Origin: Minisyncoccota bacterium
GTDB lineage: Bacteria; Patescibacteriota; Minisyncoccia; Minisyncoccales; CG1-02-41-26
Length of the DNA stretch: 35,551 bases
Reading direction: 5' to 3'
Assembly: GCA_028712605.1 (NCBI GenBank)
Contig: JAQTPV010000003.1
Coordinates: forward strand, 1 to 35,551
Part shown: positions 6,346 through 12,846 of the stretch, piece after piece
Numbering within the stretch: position 1 is the stretch's first letter
Layout: each line of letters starts with the position of its first letter
Translations under genes and position numbers: made by a program
Notes under the pieces: generated by a model
Databases searched by the model: none
What the model saw: only the letters and a program-made list of their open reading frames with translations
What the model was told of the DNA's origin: nothing

Positions 6346-8017
6346 GTTGCATAAAAAAGAAGTTGAAAAAGATATTGCTCGCGAATTAACCAAAGCCCGA
6401 CTAAAAACCCGGAAAGATTTGGATTACTTTAAGCGCCAGATGGCTAAAAAGCATAAAATAACTTGTCTAAAAACCTCGGACTTACTTAAAATCTATCACG
6501 AAACTAACAAAAGTGAAAGCAAAAAAGCAAGCCCGCATCTAGAGAAACTATTAGTTAAGCGGCCGATGCGCTCTTTGTCTGGCATTGTTAATGTTTCGGT
6601 TTTAACCAAGCCTTATCCCTGCCCGGGAAAGTGTATTTTTTGCCCCACCCAAAAAAATATTCCCAAAAGCTATCTAGCCAAGGAGCCGGCTGTTCAACGA
6701 GCCATTTTAAATAAGTTTAACCCTTATCAACAAGTTTGGATGCGGCTTTTATCCTTAAAAGAAACTGGTCACCCAATAGATAAGGTGGAGTTAAGAATAA
6801 TTGGCGGCACTTGGAGTTATTATCCAAAAAGATATCAGGAATGGTTTATGGCCCAGTGCCACAAGGCCTGCAACGATTTTCCGCTAAAAAGGGTTCCGGC
6901 TCAATCAACAAAACTTAATTTCGTTAAGCTGCAACGGCAAAATGAAAAAGCTAAATGCCGACTTGTCGGTATTGCCATTGAAACCAGGCCAGACTATATC
7001 AATTCAAAGGAAATTAAATGGATGAGGAGTTTGGGCATCACTAAAGCGGAGTTGGGGGTACAAAGTATTGACAATAAAGTTTTAAATCTAAACCAGCGAG
7101 GCCATGGAGTAAAAGAAATTATTGAAGCCACCCACTTACTTAAAGATGCTGGCTTTAAGGTATCTTATCAAATGATGCCTGGACTTTATGGCTCCAATGT
7201 CAAGAAGGATCTGGCCGTATTTAAAGAAATTTTCACCAACCCTGATTTTAAACCCGATTACTTAAAAATCTATCCCTTAGCCCTAGTTAAAAACACCAAG
7301 CTATACAATCTTTACCAACAAGGCAAGTTCAAGCCCTATTCTGAAAAAGAATTAACCAAACTTTTGGTGGAAATTAAAAAATTAATTCCCCACTGGGTTA
7401 GAGTAGAAAGGGTAATTCGCGATATCCCTTCGGGTGACATCGTGGAGGGCGGCAGTAAAATTTTAAATTTAAGAGAGGTTGCTTTAGCTGAAATGGCCAA
7501 GCAAGGCATATCTTGCCAGTGCGTACGCTGCCGCGAAGTTAAAGAAAACTATGATGCTAAAGAAAAATTATATTTATTTAAAGAAACTTACGAGGCTTCA
7601 GCTGGGCAGGAAATATTTTTAAGTTTTGAAAACAAATCCCGTACTAAACTTTATGCCTTACTCCGCCTCCGTCTCCCCCAATCATCAGTAGCAGCTGAAA
7701 TTCCGTTGATTTTTCCAGCCTTAAAAGAGGCGGCAATTATCCGTGAATTGCACACTTATGGCCAAATGGCCCAGATAAATAATTTAAAAAATCATAAAGG
7801 CGCCCAGCATAAGGGCTTGGGTAAAAAACTTCTCCAAGAAGCAGAAAAAATTACGAAAGAATCCAGCTATAAAAAAACTTGTGCCAAACAACGCCGAAGC
7901 ACCTGTGCTGAGCAACGCCGAAGCATAGCTGTTATTTCAGCTATCGGCGTTCGCCCTTACTACCGCAAACTCTTCTTTAAACTCAAAGATACCTATATGG
8001 TCAAAAACTTAAAATAA
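6344..8017 (+). CDS. elp3: Elp3-type radical SAM / GNAT tRNA wobble-uridine modification enzyme
   Basis: 557 residues. Elp3 uses a radical SAM domain plus an acetyl-CoA-binding GNAT domain to install a carboxymethyl group at C5 of U34 in tRNA. Seen: a basic tRNA-binding N-terminus (1-70), the cluster motif CPGKCIFC (C93, C97, C100) followed by PTQKNIPKSY, the barrel motif VELRIIGGTWSYYP, then GIAIETRPDYI and ELGVQS. Next come MMPGLYGS and the zinc-site pattern SCQCVRCREV. The GNAT half ends in HKGLGKKLLQEAEKI and IGVRPYYRKLFF. Length and motif order match archaeal and bacterial Elp3. No other Elongator subunits are in the window, as expected for stand-alone prokaryotic Elp3. A 24-base tandem duplication inserts about 16 residues late in the GNAT domain. 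No Shine-Dalgarno is visible. The start codon overlaps that of the divergent methyltransferase. Confidence 0.95.
   Translation: MLHKKEVEKDIARELTKARLKTRKDLDYFKRQMAKKHKITCLKTSDLLKIYHETNKSESKKASPHLEKLLVKRPMRSLSGIVNVSVLTKPYPCPGKCIFCPTQKNIPKSYLAKEPAVQRAILNKFNPYQQVWMRLLSLKETGHPIDKVELRIIGGTWSYYPKRYQEWFMAQCHKACNDFPLKRVPAQSTKLNFVKLQRQNEKAKCRLVGIAIETRPDYINSKEIKWMRSLGITKAELGVQSIDNKVLNLNQRGHGVKEIIEATHLLKDAGFKVSYQMMPGLYGSNVKKDLAVFKEIFTNPDFKPDYLKIYPLALVKNTKLYNLYQQGKFKPYSEKELTKLLVEIKKLIPHWVRVERVIRDIPSGDIVEGGSKILNLREVALAEMAKQGISCQCVRCREVKENYDAKEKLYLFKETYEASAGQEIFLSFENKSRTKLYALLRLRLPQSSVAAEIPLIFPALKEAAIIRELHTYGQMAQINNLKNHKGAQHKGLGKKLLQEAEKITKESSYKKTCAKQRRSTCAEQRRSIAVISAIGVRPYYRKLFFKLKDTYMVKNLK
7877..7924 (+). 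repeat. Tandem 24-bp duplication inside elp3
   Basis: Two adjacent 24-base units (7877-7900, 7901-7924) differ at four positions and encode TCAKQRRS then TCAEQRRS. They lie between the GNAT helix and the final IGVRPYYRKL strand, where Elp3 proteins normally have only a short loop. Confidence 0.85.
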
Positions 8018-8053
8018 AAATCCCAAACAATAATTTAGAATTTTAATTTTTTC

Positions 8054-8088
8054 GTAAGATAGAAGCATCTCTAATGCTTCTATCTTAC
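8054..8088. terminator. 15-bp perfect hairpin between converging elp3 and fucI
   Basis: GTAAGATAGAAGCAT and its exact complement flank a 5-base loop. It sits between the elp3 stop (8017) and the fucI stop (8098), so it can serve both strands. There is no T run directly after it on either strand, so termination efficiency is uncertain; 3'-end protection is an alternative. Confidence 0.55.
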
Positions 8089-8097
8089 ATTCTGACA

Positions 8098-9828
8098 CTA
8101 GGCATACAAAGGACCTAGTGCCTTACAAACCTCACGATCTCCACCAAGCCGTGTCCACAGCGTTGGACGGAATATACGGTTTTCCGCTATGTTTATGTTA
8201 TGGTAGTCAACAGGTATACGGAGCATCGCCGCCATTATCATGACTTCCTCACCAATGTGACCAATAGCCGCTGAAACGTGGTTCGGGTCAATTCCTCTGC
8301 TCATAACGTCAAAAGTATCTATATTATCAGCCCTAACGAAAGTGTCTGGCCACGTAGGGTCGGTTCTCATACGAACGTAATCGGCAACATTCTCTGGCAG
8401 TTCCACTGTATGCCCTTCTATCACAGTAAGCGTCACGTCCTGCCCAATTCGGTTGAACCGGATCATTGTGATCGGTAGCTCACCCGGTGTGACGAAATGC
8501 GTAGAAAGACCATCGGCAGGAAAGTATCCAAGACCGGCTGGATGCCATTCTGTTCCCTCAATCGCCTGCTGCATCCTTTCTTCAGCAGGTAAAAGTGCGG
8601 GATCGGTAGCCCAATCAAGCGCCGCTGGTCCGCTGTTGATTAAATGCAGAAATCCTGTCGGTGCAACTGAACTCATATCAAAGCCAGTTGCTTCTTTAAT
8701 CTTTTTTGGAGACCAGTAAGTTCTAAGGTCAGCAAACAGTGCAGAAAAACCAGTAAGCATAACACCCCACTGCATGCCCATACCATTCATAAAGTCGTTC
8801 TCTGTGGCATGGACTATGGGCGCCCTAAGACCATTCCAGTCAAATGTGCTGGAGTTGATGGCTTCCGGGAAGTCAAAATTCGGATACCAGTCTGTCCAGT
8901 AGCGTTGTCCAGCAGTTCCACCAAACAGAGCATTGGTTCCCTGTGATCTTTCCTCGTCCCCTATAACATCATTTCCACGCATAATATCACGAACAACAAG
9001 AGTCATTGGAACAAGAAAATCCACTAACTTTATAACATCAAGCCCATTCCTTTTACCTTTTGGATCGATACGCCCACCAAAACTTTCAAAAAACCATTCA
9101 GTTGCTTTTTTGGCTTCATCCTTGTCGTACATCTCTTTCTGTATACGCATCAGGACTTCGATCTGGTCAACGTGAGCAAGCTTCATACCGAACCATCTGG
9201 CGAGTATGTCACTGACAAGTTCAGACCCGGCGATTCCCATAGATACGTGACCTATACTGGCGTAGCTCTTACCCCTCATTATGATTACGGAACCGGCGCA
9301 TTTCAGGAATTGGGTAATTTTTTTGATACTTTCTGGATGTAGTGGAGCCGCAGGATCCATATCCTCAACATCAGGCGGATAGACACAAAACACAGGATTT
9401 TTATGTGCTGTCGCTGATGCTCTTTTGGAATTTAACAAGACTGCACCTGGCCATGCAGTTCCATTCATGGCTTCGTAAGCAGTTATCCATTCTGGATGAC
9501 CGAAGAAGGCTGTCTCCCATCCCATTGACCAAGTAGACATAGAGTTGATAACAATGCTGACACCAGCCTGCTCAAACTCTTTCTGCACTATCGCCGCATC
9601 TCGTGGTCCGCCGACGGGAACACTGCCTTTGACGACCTTCAGCTTTGTGCCATCGTACATCTCAATTGTTTCAGCAAGCCTTACAACCTTATCAAGACGA
9701 TTCATGACGACTGGCATCTGTTGTGCTTTTACGCTACCTTCTGGAACGCCTGACACTGGATAGGTTCTTGGATCTATTGCGGTACAGATTCCTACTGTTG
9801 GTGGATTGCCTACTAATTCACGGTTCAT
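8098..9828 (-). CDS. fucI: L-fucose isomerase
   Basis: 576 residues, close to the roughly 590 of the Escherichia coli enzyme and similar along its whole length. It catalyses the Mn2+-dependent aldose-ketose isomerisation of L-fucose to L-fuculose and also acts on D-arabinose. Seen: GTAWPGAVLL, MRGKSYASIGHVSMGIAGS, GTAGQRYWTDWYPNFDFPEAINSSTFDWNG, ATENDFMNG, FADLRTYWSP, LINSGPAAL, EGHTVELP, TWPDTF and GHIGEEVM. The metal-site residues are probably E322, D345 and H524. A strong Shine-Dalgarno (AAAGGAG) sits 7 bases before the ATG, and the gene has its own sigma70-like promoter. G+C in sampled stretches is above 50 percent, against about 30-45 percent in flanking genes. No fuculokinase or aldolase is in the window, so the pathway role is unknown. 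Probably acquired by horizontal transfer with the ferredoxins and xylA. Confidence 0.96.
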   Translation of the reverse strand: MNRELVGNPPTVGICTAIDPRTYPVSGVPEGSVKAQQMPVVMNRLDKVVRLAETIEMYDGTKLKVVKGSVPVGGPRDAAIVQKEFEQAGVSIVINSMSTWSMGWETAFFGHPEWITAYEAMNGTAWPGAVLLNSKRASATAHKNPVFCVYPPDVEDMDPAAPLHPESIKKITQFLKCAGSVIIMRGKSYASIGHVSMGIAGSELVSDILARWFGMKLAHVDQIEVLMRIQKEMYDKDEAKKATEWFFESFGGRIDPKGKRNGLDVIKLVDFLVPMTLVVRDIMRGNDVIGDEERSQGTNALFGGTAGQRYWTDWYPNFDFPEAINSSTFDWNGLRAPIVHATENDFMNGMGMQWGVMLTGFSALFADLRTYWSPKKIKEATGFDMSSVAPTGFLHLINSGPAALDWATDPALLPAEERMQQAIEGTEWHPAGLGYFPADGLSTHFVTPGELPITMIRFNRIGQDVTLTVIEGHTVELPENVADYVRMRTDPTWPDTFVRADNIDTFDVMSRGIDPNHVSAAIGHIGEEVMIMAAMLRIPVDYHNINIAENRIFRPTLWTRLGGDREVCKALGPLYA

Positions 9829-9902
9829 TATCGTTCTCCTTTCTTCTTTGAGTTAAAAAAACGTAGCCCTCGCAGGATAAAACAACAAAATGAAATATTC
9901 AT
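9828..9902 (-). CDS. Possible 24-residue upstream ORF coupled to fucI
   Basis: The frame starts at the ATG at 9902 (MNISFCCFILRGLRFF...) and its TAA overlaps the fucI ATG as TAATG, a classical coupling arrangement. It is rich in F, C and basic residues. Its own Shine-Dalgarno (GAGGTG) abuts the ATG with too little spacing, so translation is doubtful. It may be a leader peptide or chance. Confidence 0.25.
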   Translation of the reverse strand: MNISFCCFILRGLRFFNSKKKGER

Positions 9903-9965
9903 CACCTCTTTTCACTATGGTAATAATAAGAACTAAAATAAAATTATCAAAACTTAAATATTTTT

Positions 9966-9993
9966 ATCCTATCACCCACAACCCTCATGTCAA
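9966..9993 (-). promoter_or_regulatory. Sigma70-like promoter for fucI
   Basis: On the minus strand a perfect TTGACA (9988-9993), a 16-base spacer and TAGGAT (9966-9971). It lies just past the hairpin at 10008-10028 and gives a leader of about 130 bases before fucI. The xylA promoter has the same -35 and a TAGGCT -10. Confidence 0.6.
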
Positions 9994-10007
9994 GCTAAAA
10001 TAATTCA

Positions 10008-10028
10008 GGGACGTTGTTCCAACGTCCC
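10008..10028 (-). terminator. Hairpin after the ferredoxin genes
   Basis: A perfect 9-bp stem GGGACGTTG / CAACGTCCC with a 3-base loop lies 27 bases past the second ferredoxin stop. On the minus strand it is followed by TGAATTATTTT, a loose T-rich tract. It probably separates the xylA-ferredoxin transcript from the fucI promoter. Confidence 0.5.
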
Positions 10029-10054
10029 CCTATATTTGATTCATCTTTAGCATA

Positions 10055-10255
10055 TCACCTCTTTTTAATTCTTATAGCGCCGTGCCCACAGGCTTCTGCA
10101 CACGTTCCACAGCCACAACATTTATTTAGGTTAATCTTTGGTACCTTACCTTTTGGACACGTCAAGGCTTTAATTTCACAAGTTCCCTTACAGCCCCCAC
10201 ACTTCTTACACTTCGTCTCATCTATTTCCGCTACCCAAAAAGATTTTTTTTCCAA
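10055..10255 (-). CDS. Small 2[4Fe-4S] ferredoxin
   Basis: 66 residues from a TTG start at 10255, chosen because AGGGGGTGA, a full Shine-Dalgarno, lies just upstream of it. Two cluster motifs are visible: CKKCGGCKGTC and CCGCGTCAEAC, each with CxxCxxCxxxC spacing, in the standard bacterial two-cluster ferredoxin layout. An extra cysteine (ALTCPKG) follows the first motif. The C-terminus is basic (RIKKR). It would carry low-potential electrons in the cytoplasm; the partner oxidoreductase is not in the window. It sits 13 bases after another ferredoxin-like gene, downstream of xylA. An in-frame earlier start at 10318 would run into the preceding gene and is not supported. Confidence 0.85.
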   Translation of the reverse strand: MEKKSFWVAEIDETKCKKCGGCKGTCEIKALTCPKGKVPKINLNKCCGCGTCAEACGHGAIRIKKR

Positions 10256-10268
10256 TAAATTCACCCCC

Positions 10269-10517
10269 TCAAAAATTAAAGTAATTTTTTTGTGGAAAGT
10301 TAGAGAATGGCGCCTCAATATCTCCTAACTGTAACGCCTCGGCTGAACAAAGTTCAATACATCCGCCACAGCCATTGCACAACTCCAAGATAACTACTGG
10401 TGCACTATGTAGTATCTGTAACTGTACTGCCGAACACATCTTAACTGTTCGAAAATACACAACACATATTCCACCACATCCGCCACATTTTGAGGTATCA
10501 AGAATAACTCTTTTCAC
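10269..10517 (-). CDS. Ferredoxin-like iron-sulfur protein with atypical first cluster spacing
   Basis: 82 residues from a GTG start at 10517, preceded by a strong GGGGGGTGG Shine-Dalgarno. Begins MKRVILDTSKCGGCGGIC, like many small polyferredoxins. The second motif (C47, C50, C53, C57) is canonical. The first is not: C11, C14 and C18 (xxC, then xxxC), with the fourth cysteine at C28 instead of four residues later. The residues from 58 on carry no further motif. It may hold one normal and one modified [4Fe-4S] or [3Fe-4S] cluster. It lies between xylA and the second ferredoxin on the same strand and is probably co-transcribed with them. Function in a sugar-isomerase setting is unknown. Confidence 0.72.
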   Translation of the reverse strand: MKRVILDTSKCGGCGGICVVYFRTVKMCSAVQLQILHSAPVVILELCNGCGGCIELCSAEALQLGDIEAPFSNFPQKNYFNF

Positions 10518-10538
10518 TTTCCACCCCCCCTATAAAAT

Positions 10539-10574
10539 TTATGGGCCAAAAGTTTTTAAGCTCTTAACCCATAA
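10539..10574 (-). repeat. Intercistronic inverted repeat between xylA and the first ferredoxin
   Basis: TTATGGG and CCCATAA bracket a 22-base A/T-rich loop just past the xylA stop. On the minus strand ATTTTATAGG follows. It could form a weak stem that tunes read-through or protects the xylA 3' end. Confidence 0.35.
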
Positions 10575-10581
10575 TGTTCAT

Positions 10582-11817
10582 TTAGGCAGCCCAAGGTGTC
10601 CCATCAAACATCTTAGTACCCCTCTTCTGCATCCCGGTCAGAATCTGTCCAATTCTATAGGCATGGGCCTCATTGGCGTCAGTATTTATTTTAGCTACAT
10701 CTTCAAAGGTTGGCGTTTTCTTAGCCAAACTTGCAACCGCAGCAACAATGTTTCCGTCGCATTCAGAAGCCTGAAAAACATCTTCTAATTCTGCGGAATA
10801 AGACTTATCCAATGCGACTCTTATGTTAGCGATAATCGGATCTGCTTGGTAAATTTTAACCTTGTCTTCCAGCATACGCCAATAATCAACACAATGTAGC
10901 AAGAACAGCTTCAAGCCCTCAACCGTGGTAGTCGTTCTAACTGGTCGGCAGTCAAACTCAATAACTCCATCCCAACTACGCTCCTTAAGCATTAAGCAGA
11001 TCATAAAGTCTGAAGCCAACACACTGCCAATACCAGGTGCCAAGTCACAATCCATGCGAGCGGGTATCTGCCCGCCAAAATGTATAAATGGCGCCAAAAG
11101 ACCAAGTTCCAGCAGTTCGCCCAGTTCAAAGACCGGGTCCATCCCCAGCATAGACACATGCTGCGGGTATTCGGGATTAATGAAAATCCTCCCCTGATAC
11201 TTGGGGTCGCTGAAAACTTTCATAATTCCCGCAGCCGCAGAAGAACCAGTGCCAGCATAGCTGCCCAGCAATCTTGGTTCATAAAGTTTGGTTTCAATGG
11301 TATATTTGAAATCATAGCCCTTGGCAATGGCATAATCAACGCAAGCCTTAATACCAAGTAGGTACTTCATCCATCCCCTGCCAGCATCCTGTTCATAGCA
11401 ACCATCCTGCCCCTCTCTGCCGCCCCAGAAAATAATGTATTTAGCGCCTAAAACATAAGCAGCATCCATGGATTTACAACCCTTCACTATCGCTGCTTGG
11501 ACCACATCTGGATAGGGCGAAGAAAAAGCGCCGGAACGAAAACAAGGGTTACTGAAAAGATTGGTAGTAAAGTTATATACTTGGAGCCTGTATCGTTTAA
11601 GCTGCTCCTTCACACTGTTAAGAACATCTATTATTGTGCCCTCAGAAGCGTCATCATCATAAAGGTCCCTATCATGAAAGCTTATTTTCTTGATACCCGC
11701 TTCAGCACAGCCCGCCAACCCAGCTTCTAGTTCCCAAGCGCGCGTGGCTATACCAAAAGGGTCTCCCCCGCCGCTCACTAAGCACCAGGCACCTATGGAA
11801 AAATCGTAATACCTCAT
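10582..11817 (-). CDS. xylA: Xylose isomerase-like TIM-barrel protein with altered metal site
   Basis: 411 residues. Xylose isomerase interconverts D-xylose and D-xylulose (and glucose and fructose) using two divalent metals. Seen: catalytic FHDRDL (H48, D51), FTTNLFSNPCFRSGAFSS, the signature WGGREGQDG (131-139), E175 and K177 in ETKLYEPR, E216 and H220 in NPEYPQH, D256 and D258 in RMDCDL, and D289 in EFDCRPVRT. Two departures: the usual metal-1 aspartate (in HIDLNGQ of Streptomyces enzymes) is histidine here (FIHFGGQ, H246), and the Glu-to-His spacing is one residue longer (ExxxH rather than ExxH). The start at 11817 has GGAGG 8 bases upstream; an earlier in-frame TTG at 11832 is less likely. 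Strong Shine-Dalgarno, a clear promoter and about 50 percent G+C in a sampled line mark the transferred cassette. It may act on another sugar. Confidence 0.88.
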   Translation of the reverse strand: MRYYDFSIGAWCLVSGGGDPFGIATRAWELEAGLAGCAEAGIKKISFHDRDLYDDDASEGTIIDVLNSVKEQLKRYRLQVYNFTTNLFSNPCFRSGAFSSPYPDVVQAAIVKGCKSMDAAYVLGAKYIIFWGGREGQDGCYEQDAGRGWMKYLLGIKACVDYAIAKGYDFKYTIETKLYEPRLLGSYAGTGSSAAAGIMKVFSDPKYQGRIFINPEYPQHVSMLGMDPVFELGELLELGLLAPFIHFGGQIPARMDCDLAPGIGSVLASDFMICLMLKERSWDGVIEFDCRPVRTTTTVEGLKLFLLHCVDYWRMLEDKVKIYQADPIIANIRVALDKSYSAELEDVFQASECDGNIVAAVASLAKKTPTFEDVAKINTDANEAHAYRIGQILTGMQKRGTKMFDGTPWAA

Positions 11818-11836
11818 AGAATCATCCTCCAATATG

Positions 11837-11858
11837 AAGCCAAATTAATTTTTGGCTT
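11837..11858 (-). promoter_or_regulatory. Hairpin in the xylA leader
   Basis: AAGCCAAA and TTTGGCTT (8 bp, 6-base loop) lie a few bases upstream of the xylA Shine-Dalgarno and downstream of its promoter. It could be an operator half-site pair or an mRNA stem affecting translation. Confidence 0.4.
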
Positions 11859-11893
11859 GTTAAAGATACATAAACAAAAAGCTACTTAGTAAT

Positions 11894-11922
11894 AGCCTAA
11901 GCCCCTAGATTTTAAATGTCAA
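11894..11922 (-). promoter_or_regulatory. Sigma70-like promoter for the xylA-ferredoxin operon
   Basis: On the minus strand a perfect TTGACA (11917-11922), a 17-base spacer and TAGGCT (11894-11899). The leader to the xylA ATG is about 70 bases. It is back to back with the slipin promoter on the other strand. Confidence 0.6.
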
Positions 11923-11939
11923 TCTTTTGCATATTTTAT

Positions 11940-11967
11940 TTGATTTTTTGGCTAAAAAAAATATACT
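11940..11967 (+). promoter_or_regulatory. Promoter for the slipin gene
   Basis: TTGATT (11940-11945), a 16-base spacer and TATACT (11962-11967), about 45 bases before the slipin start. The match to sigma70 consensus is good but not perfect. Confidence 0.5.
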
Positions 11968-12011
11968 TAAGCTAAGGTCGATTCATAACTCATAATTTAG
12001 TGTTTAAAAAT

Positions 12012-12782
12012 ATGTTAGAATTTTTAGGTTTGGGAACAACCATTATCGGCTTCATCGTAATTGTGTTTGGTTTGGGCGGCTTAAGGGTTGTGCAACAATA
12101 CCAGCGCGGCGTGGTGCTGACTTTAGGCCGATACACGAGCACTAGGGAGCCAGGCTTAACTTGGATTTTCCAAGGCATCCAGAGAATGATTAAAGTGGAT
12201 ATGAGGATTAATACAGCCGATATCCCCAGACAGGAAGCTATCACCAAGGATAATGTGCCCGTGGGCATTAACGCTGTTGTTTACTACAAAGTGGAAAAGG
12301 CTGAAGACGCCATTCTAAAAGTGGAAAACTACCCCTATGCTGTTCAGCAGTATGCCTTAGCAGCCTTAAGAGATATTGTGGGTGGGGTGGAATTAGACAC
12401 CTTGCTGACTGAAAGAGACCGCTTGGCCACGGAAATCAAAAAAATGGTGGATGTGGAAACCGAGCCTTGGGGCGTTGATGTAACTGCCATTAAAATGCAG
12501 GATATTGAATTGCCAGCTGGTATGAAGCGAGCTATGGCTGCTCAAGCAGAATCCGAAAGAGAAAAGAGGGCCATTATCATTAAAGCCGAGGGTGAAGTGA
12601 AAGCCGCCGAAAACTTAACTCAAGCGGCTCGTATGTTATCGGCTGTTCCAGGCGGCTTATCTATGAGAACTTTAGAAACAATTGACCGGTTGCAAGCTGA
12701 TCCATCAAAAACCGTGATTTTTGCTTTGCCCGTAGAAATCATGGAAGGCTTTAAATCAATTATTGAAAGCCGCAAAAGTTAG
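12012..12782 (+). CDS. Slipin (stomatin/prohibitin-type SPFH domain protein)
   Basis: 256 residues from the ATG at 12012; a GTG at 12000 would add four. An N-terminal hairpin helix (about 5-27, LGTTIIGFIVIVFGLGG) is followed by an SPFH/band 7 domain. The domain runs from VVQQYQRGVVLTLGRY through EPGLTWIFQGIQRMIKVDMRI, VPVGINAVVYYKV and VELDTLLTERDRLATEIKKMVD to WGVDVTAIKMQDIELP. An alanine/glutamate-rich coiled coil follows (MKRAMAAQAESEREKRAIIIKAEGEVKAAE), with a hydrophobic C-terminal piece. Slipins assemble on the inner leaflet and organise membrane microdomains, often paired with an NfeD protein, which is absent here. It stands alone on the plus strand, with its own promoter and a shared terminator. 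No Shine-Dalgarno. Confidence 0.93.
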   Translation: MLEFLGLGTTIIGFIVIVFGLGGLRVVQQYQRGVVLTLGRYTSTREPGLTWIFQGIQRMIKVDMRINTADIPRQEAITKDNVPVGINAVVYYKVEKAEDAILKVENYPYAVQQYALAALRDIVGGVELDTLLTERDRLATEIKKMVDVETEPWGVDVTAIKMQDIELPAGMKRAMAAQAESEREKRAIIIKAEGEVKAAENLTQAARMLSAVPGGLSMRTLETIDRLQADPSKTVIFALPVEIMEGFKSIIESRKS

Positions 12783-12806
12783 GTAATCAAAATTAATTCA
12801 TAAAAC

Positions 12807-12836
12807 AAAAACGCCCCTTAAAAGGGGGTGTTTTAT
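12807..12836. terminator. Bidirectional intrinsic terminator
   Basis: AAAACGCCCCTT pairs with AAGGGGGTGTTTT, followed by TTATTATT on the plus strand; on the minus strand the stem is followed by a run of T. It separates the converging slipin and HUMPS genes. Confidence 0.8.
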
Positions 12837-12846
12837 TATTGAAAAG

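Noticed and set aside
8054-8088. 15-bp inverted repeat as the end of an insertion sequence
   Set aside because: There is no transposase, no partner repeat and no target duplication; it lies exactly between two converging stops.
9261-9763. Plus-strand open frames within fucI
   Set aside because: Fucose isomerase motifs are continuous on the minus strand; these frames have no recognisable features.
10014-10328. Plus-strand 104-codon open frame opposite the second ferredoxin
   Set aside because: Shadow of the ferredoxin coding strand; its His/Pro/Cys-rich translation reflects reversed cysteine codons.
10375-10788. Plus-strand 137-codon open frame across the ferredoxin/xylA junction
   Set aside because: It is antisense to two cysteine-motif ferredoxin and isomerase frames, with no ribosome site and no recognisable domain.
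11990-12268. Minus-strand 92-codon frame opposite the slipin gene
   Set aside because: The slipin SPFH domain on the plus strand explains the region.
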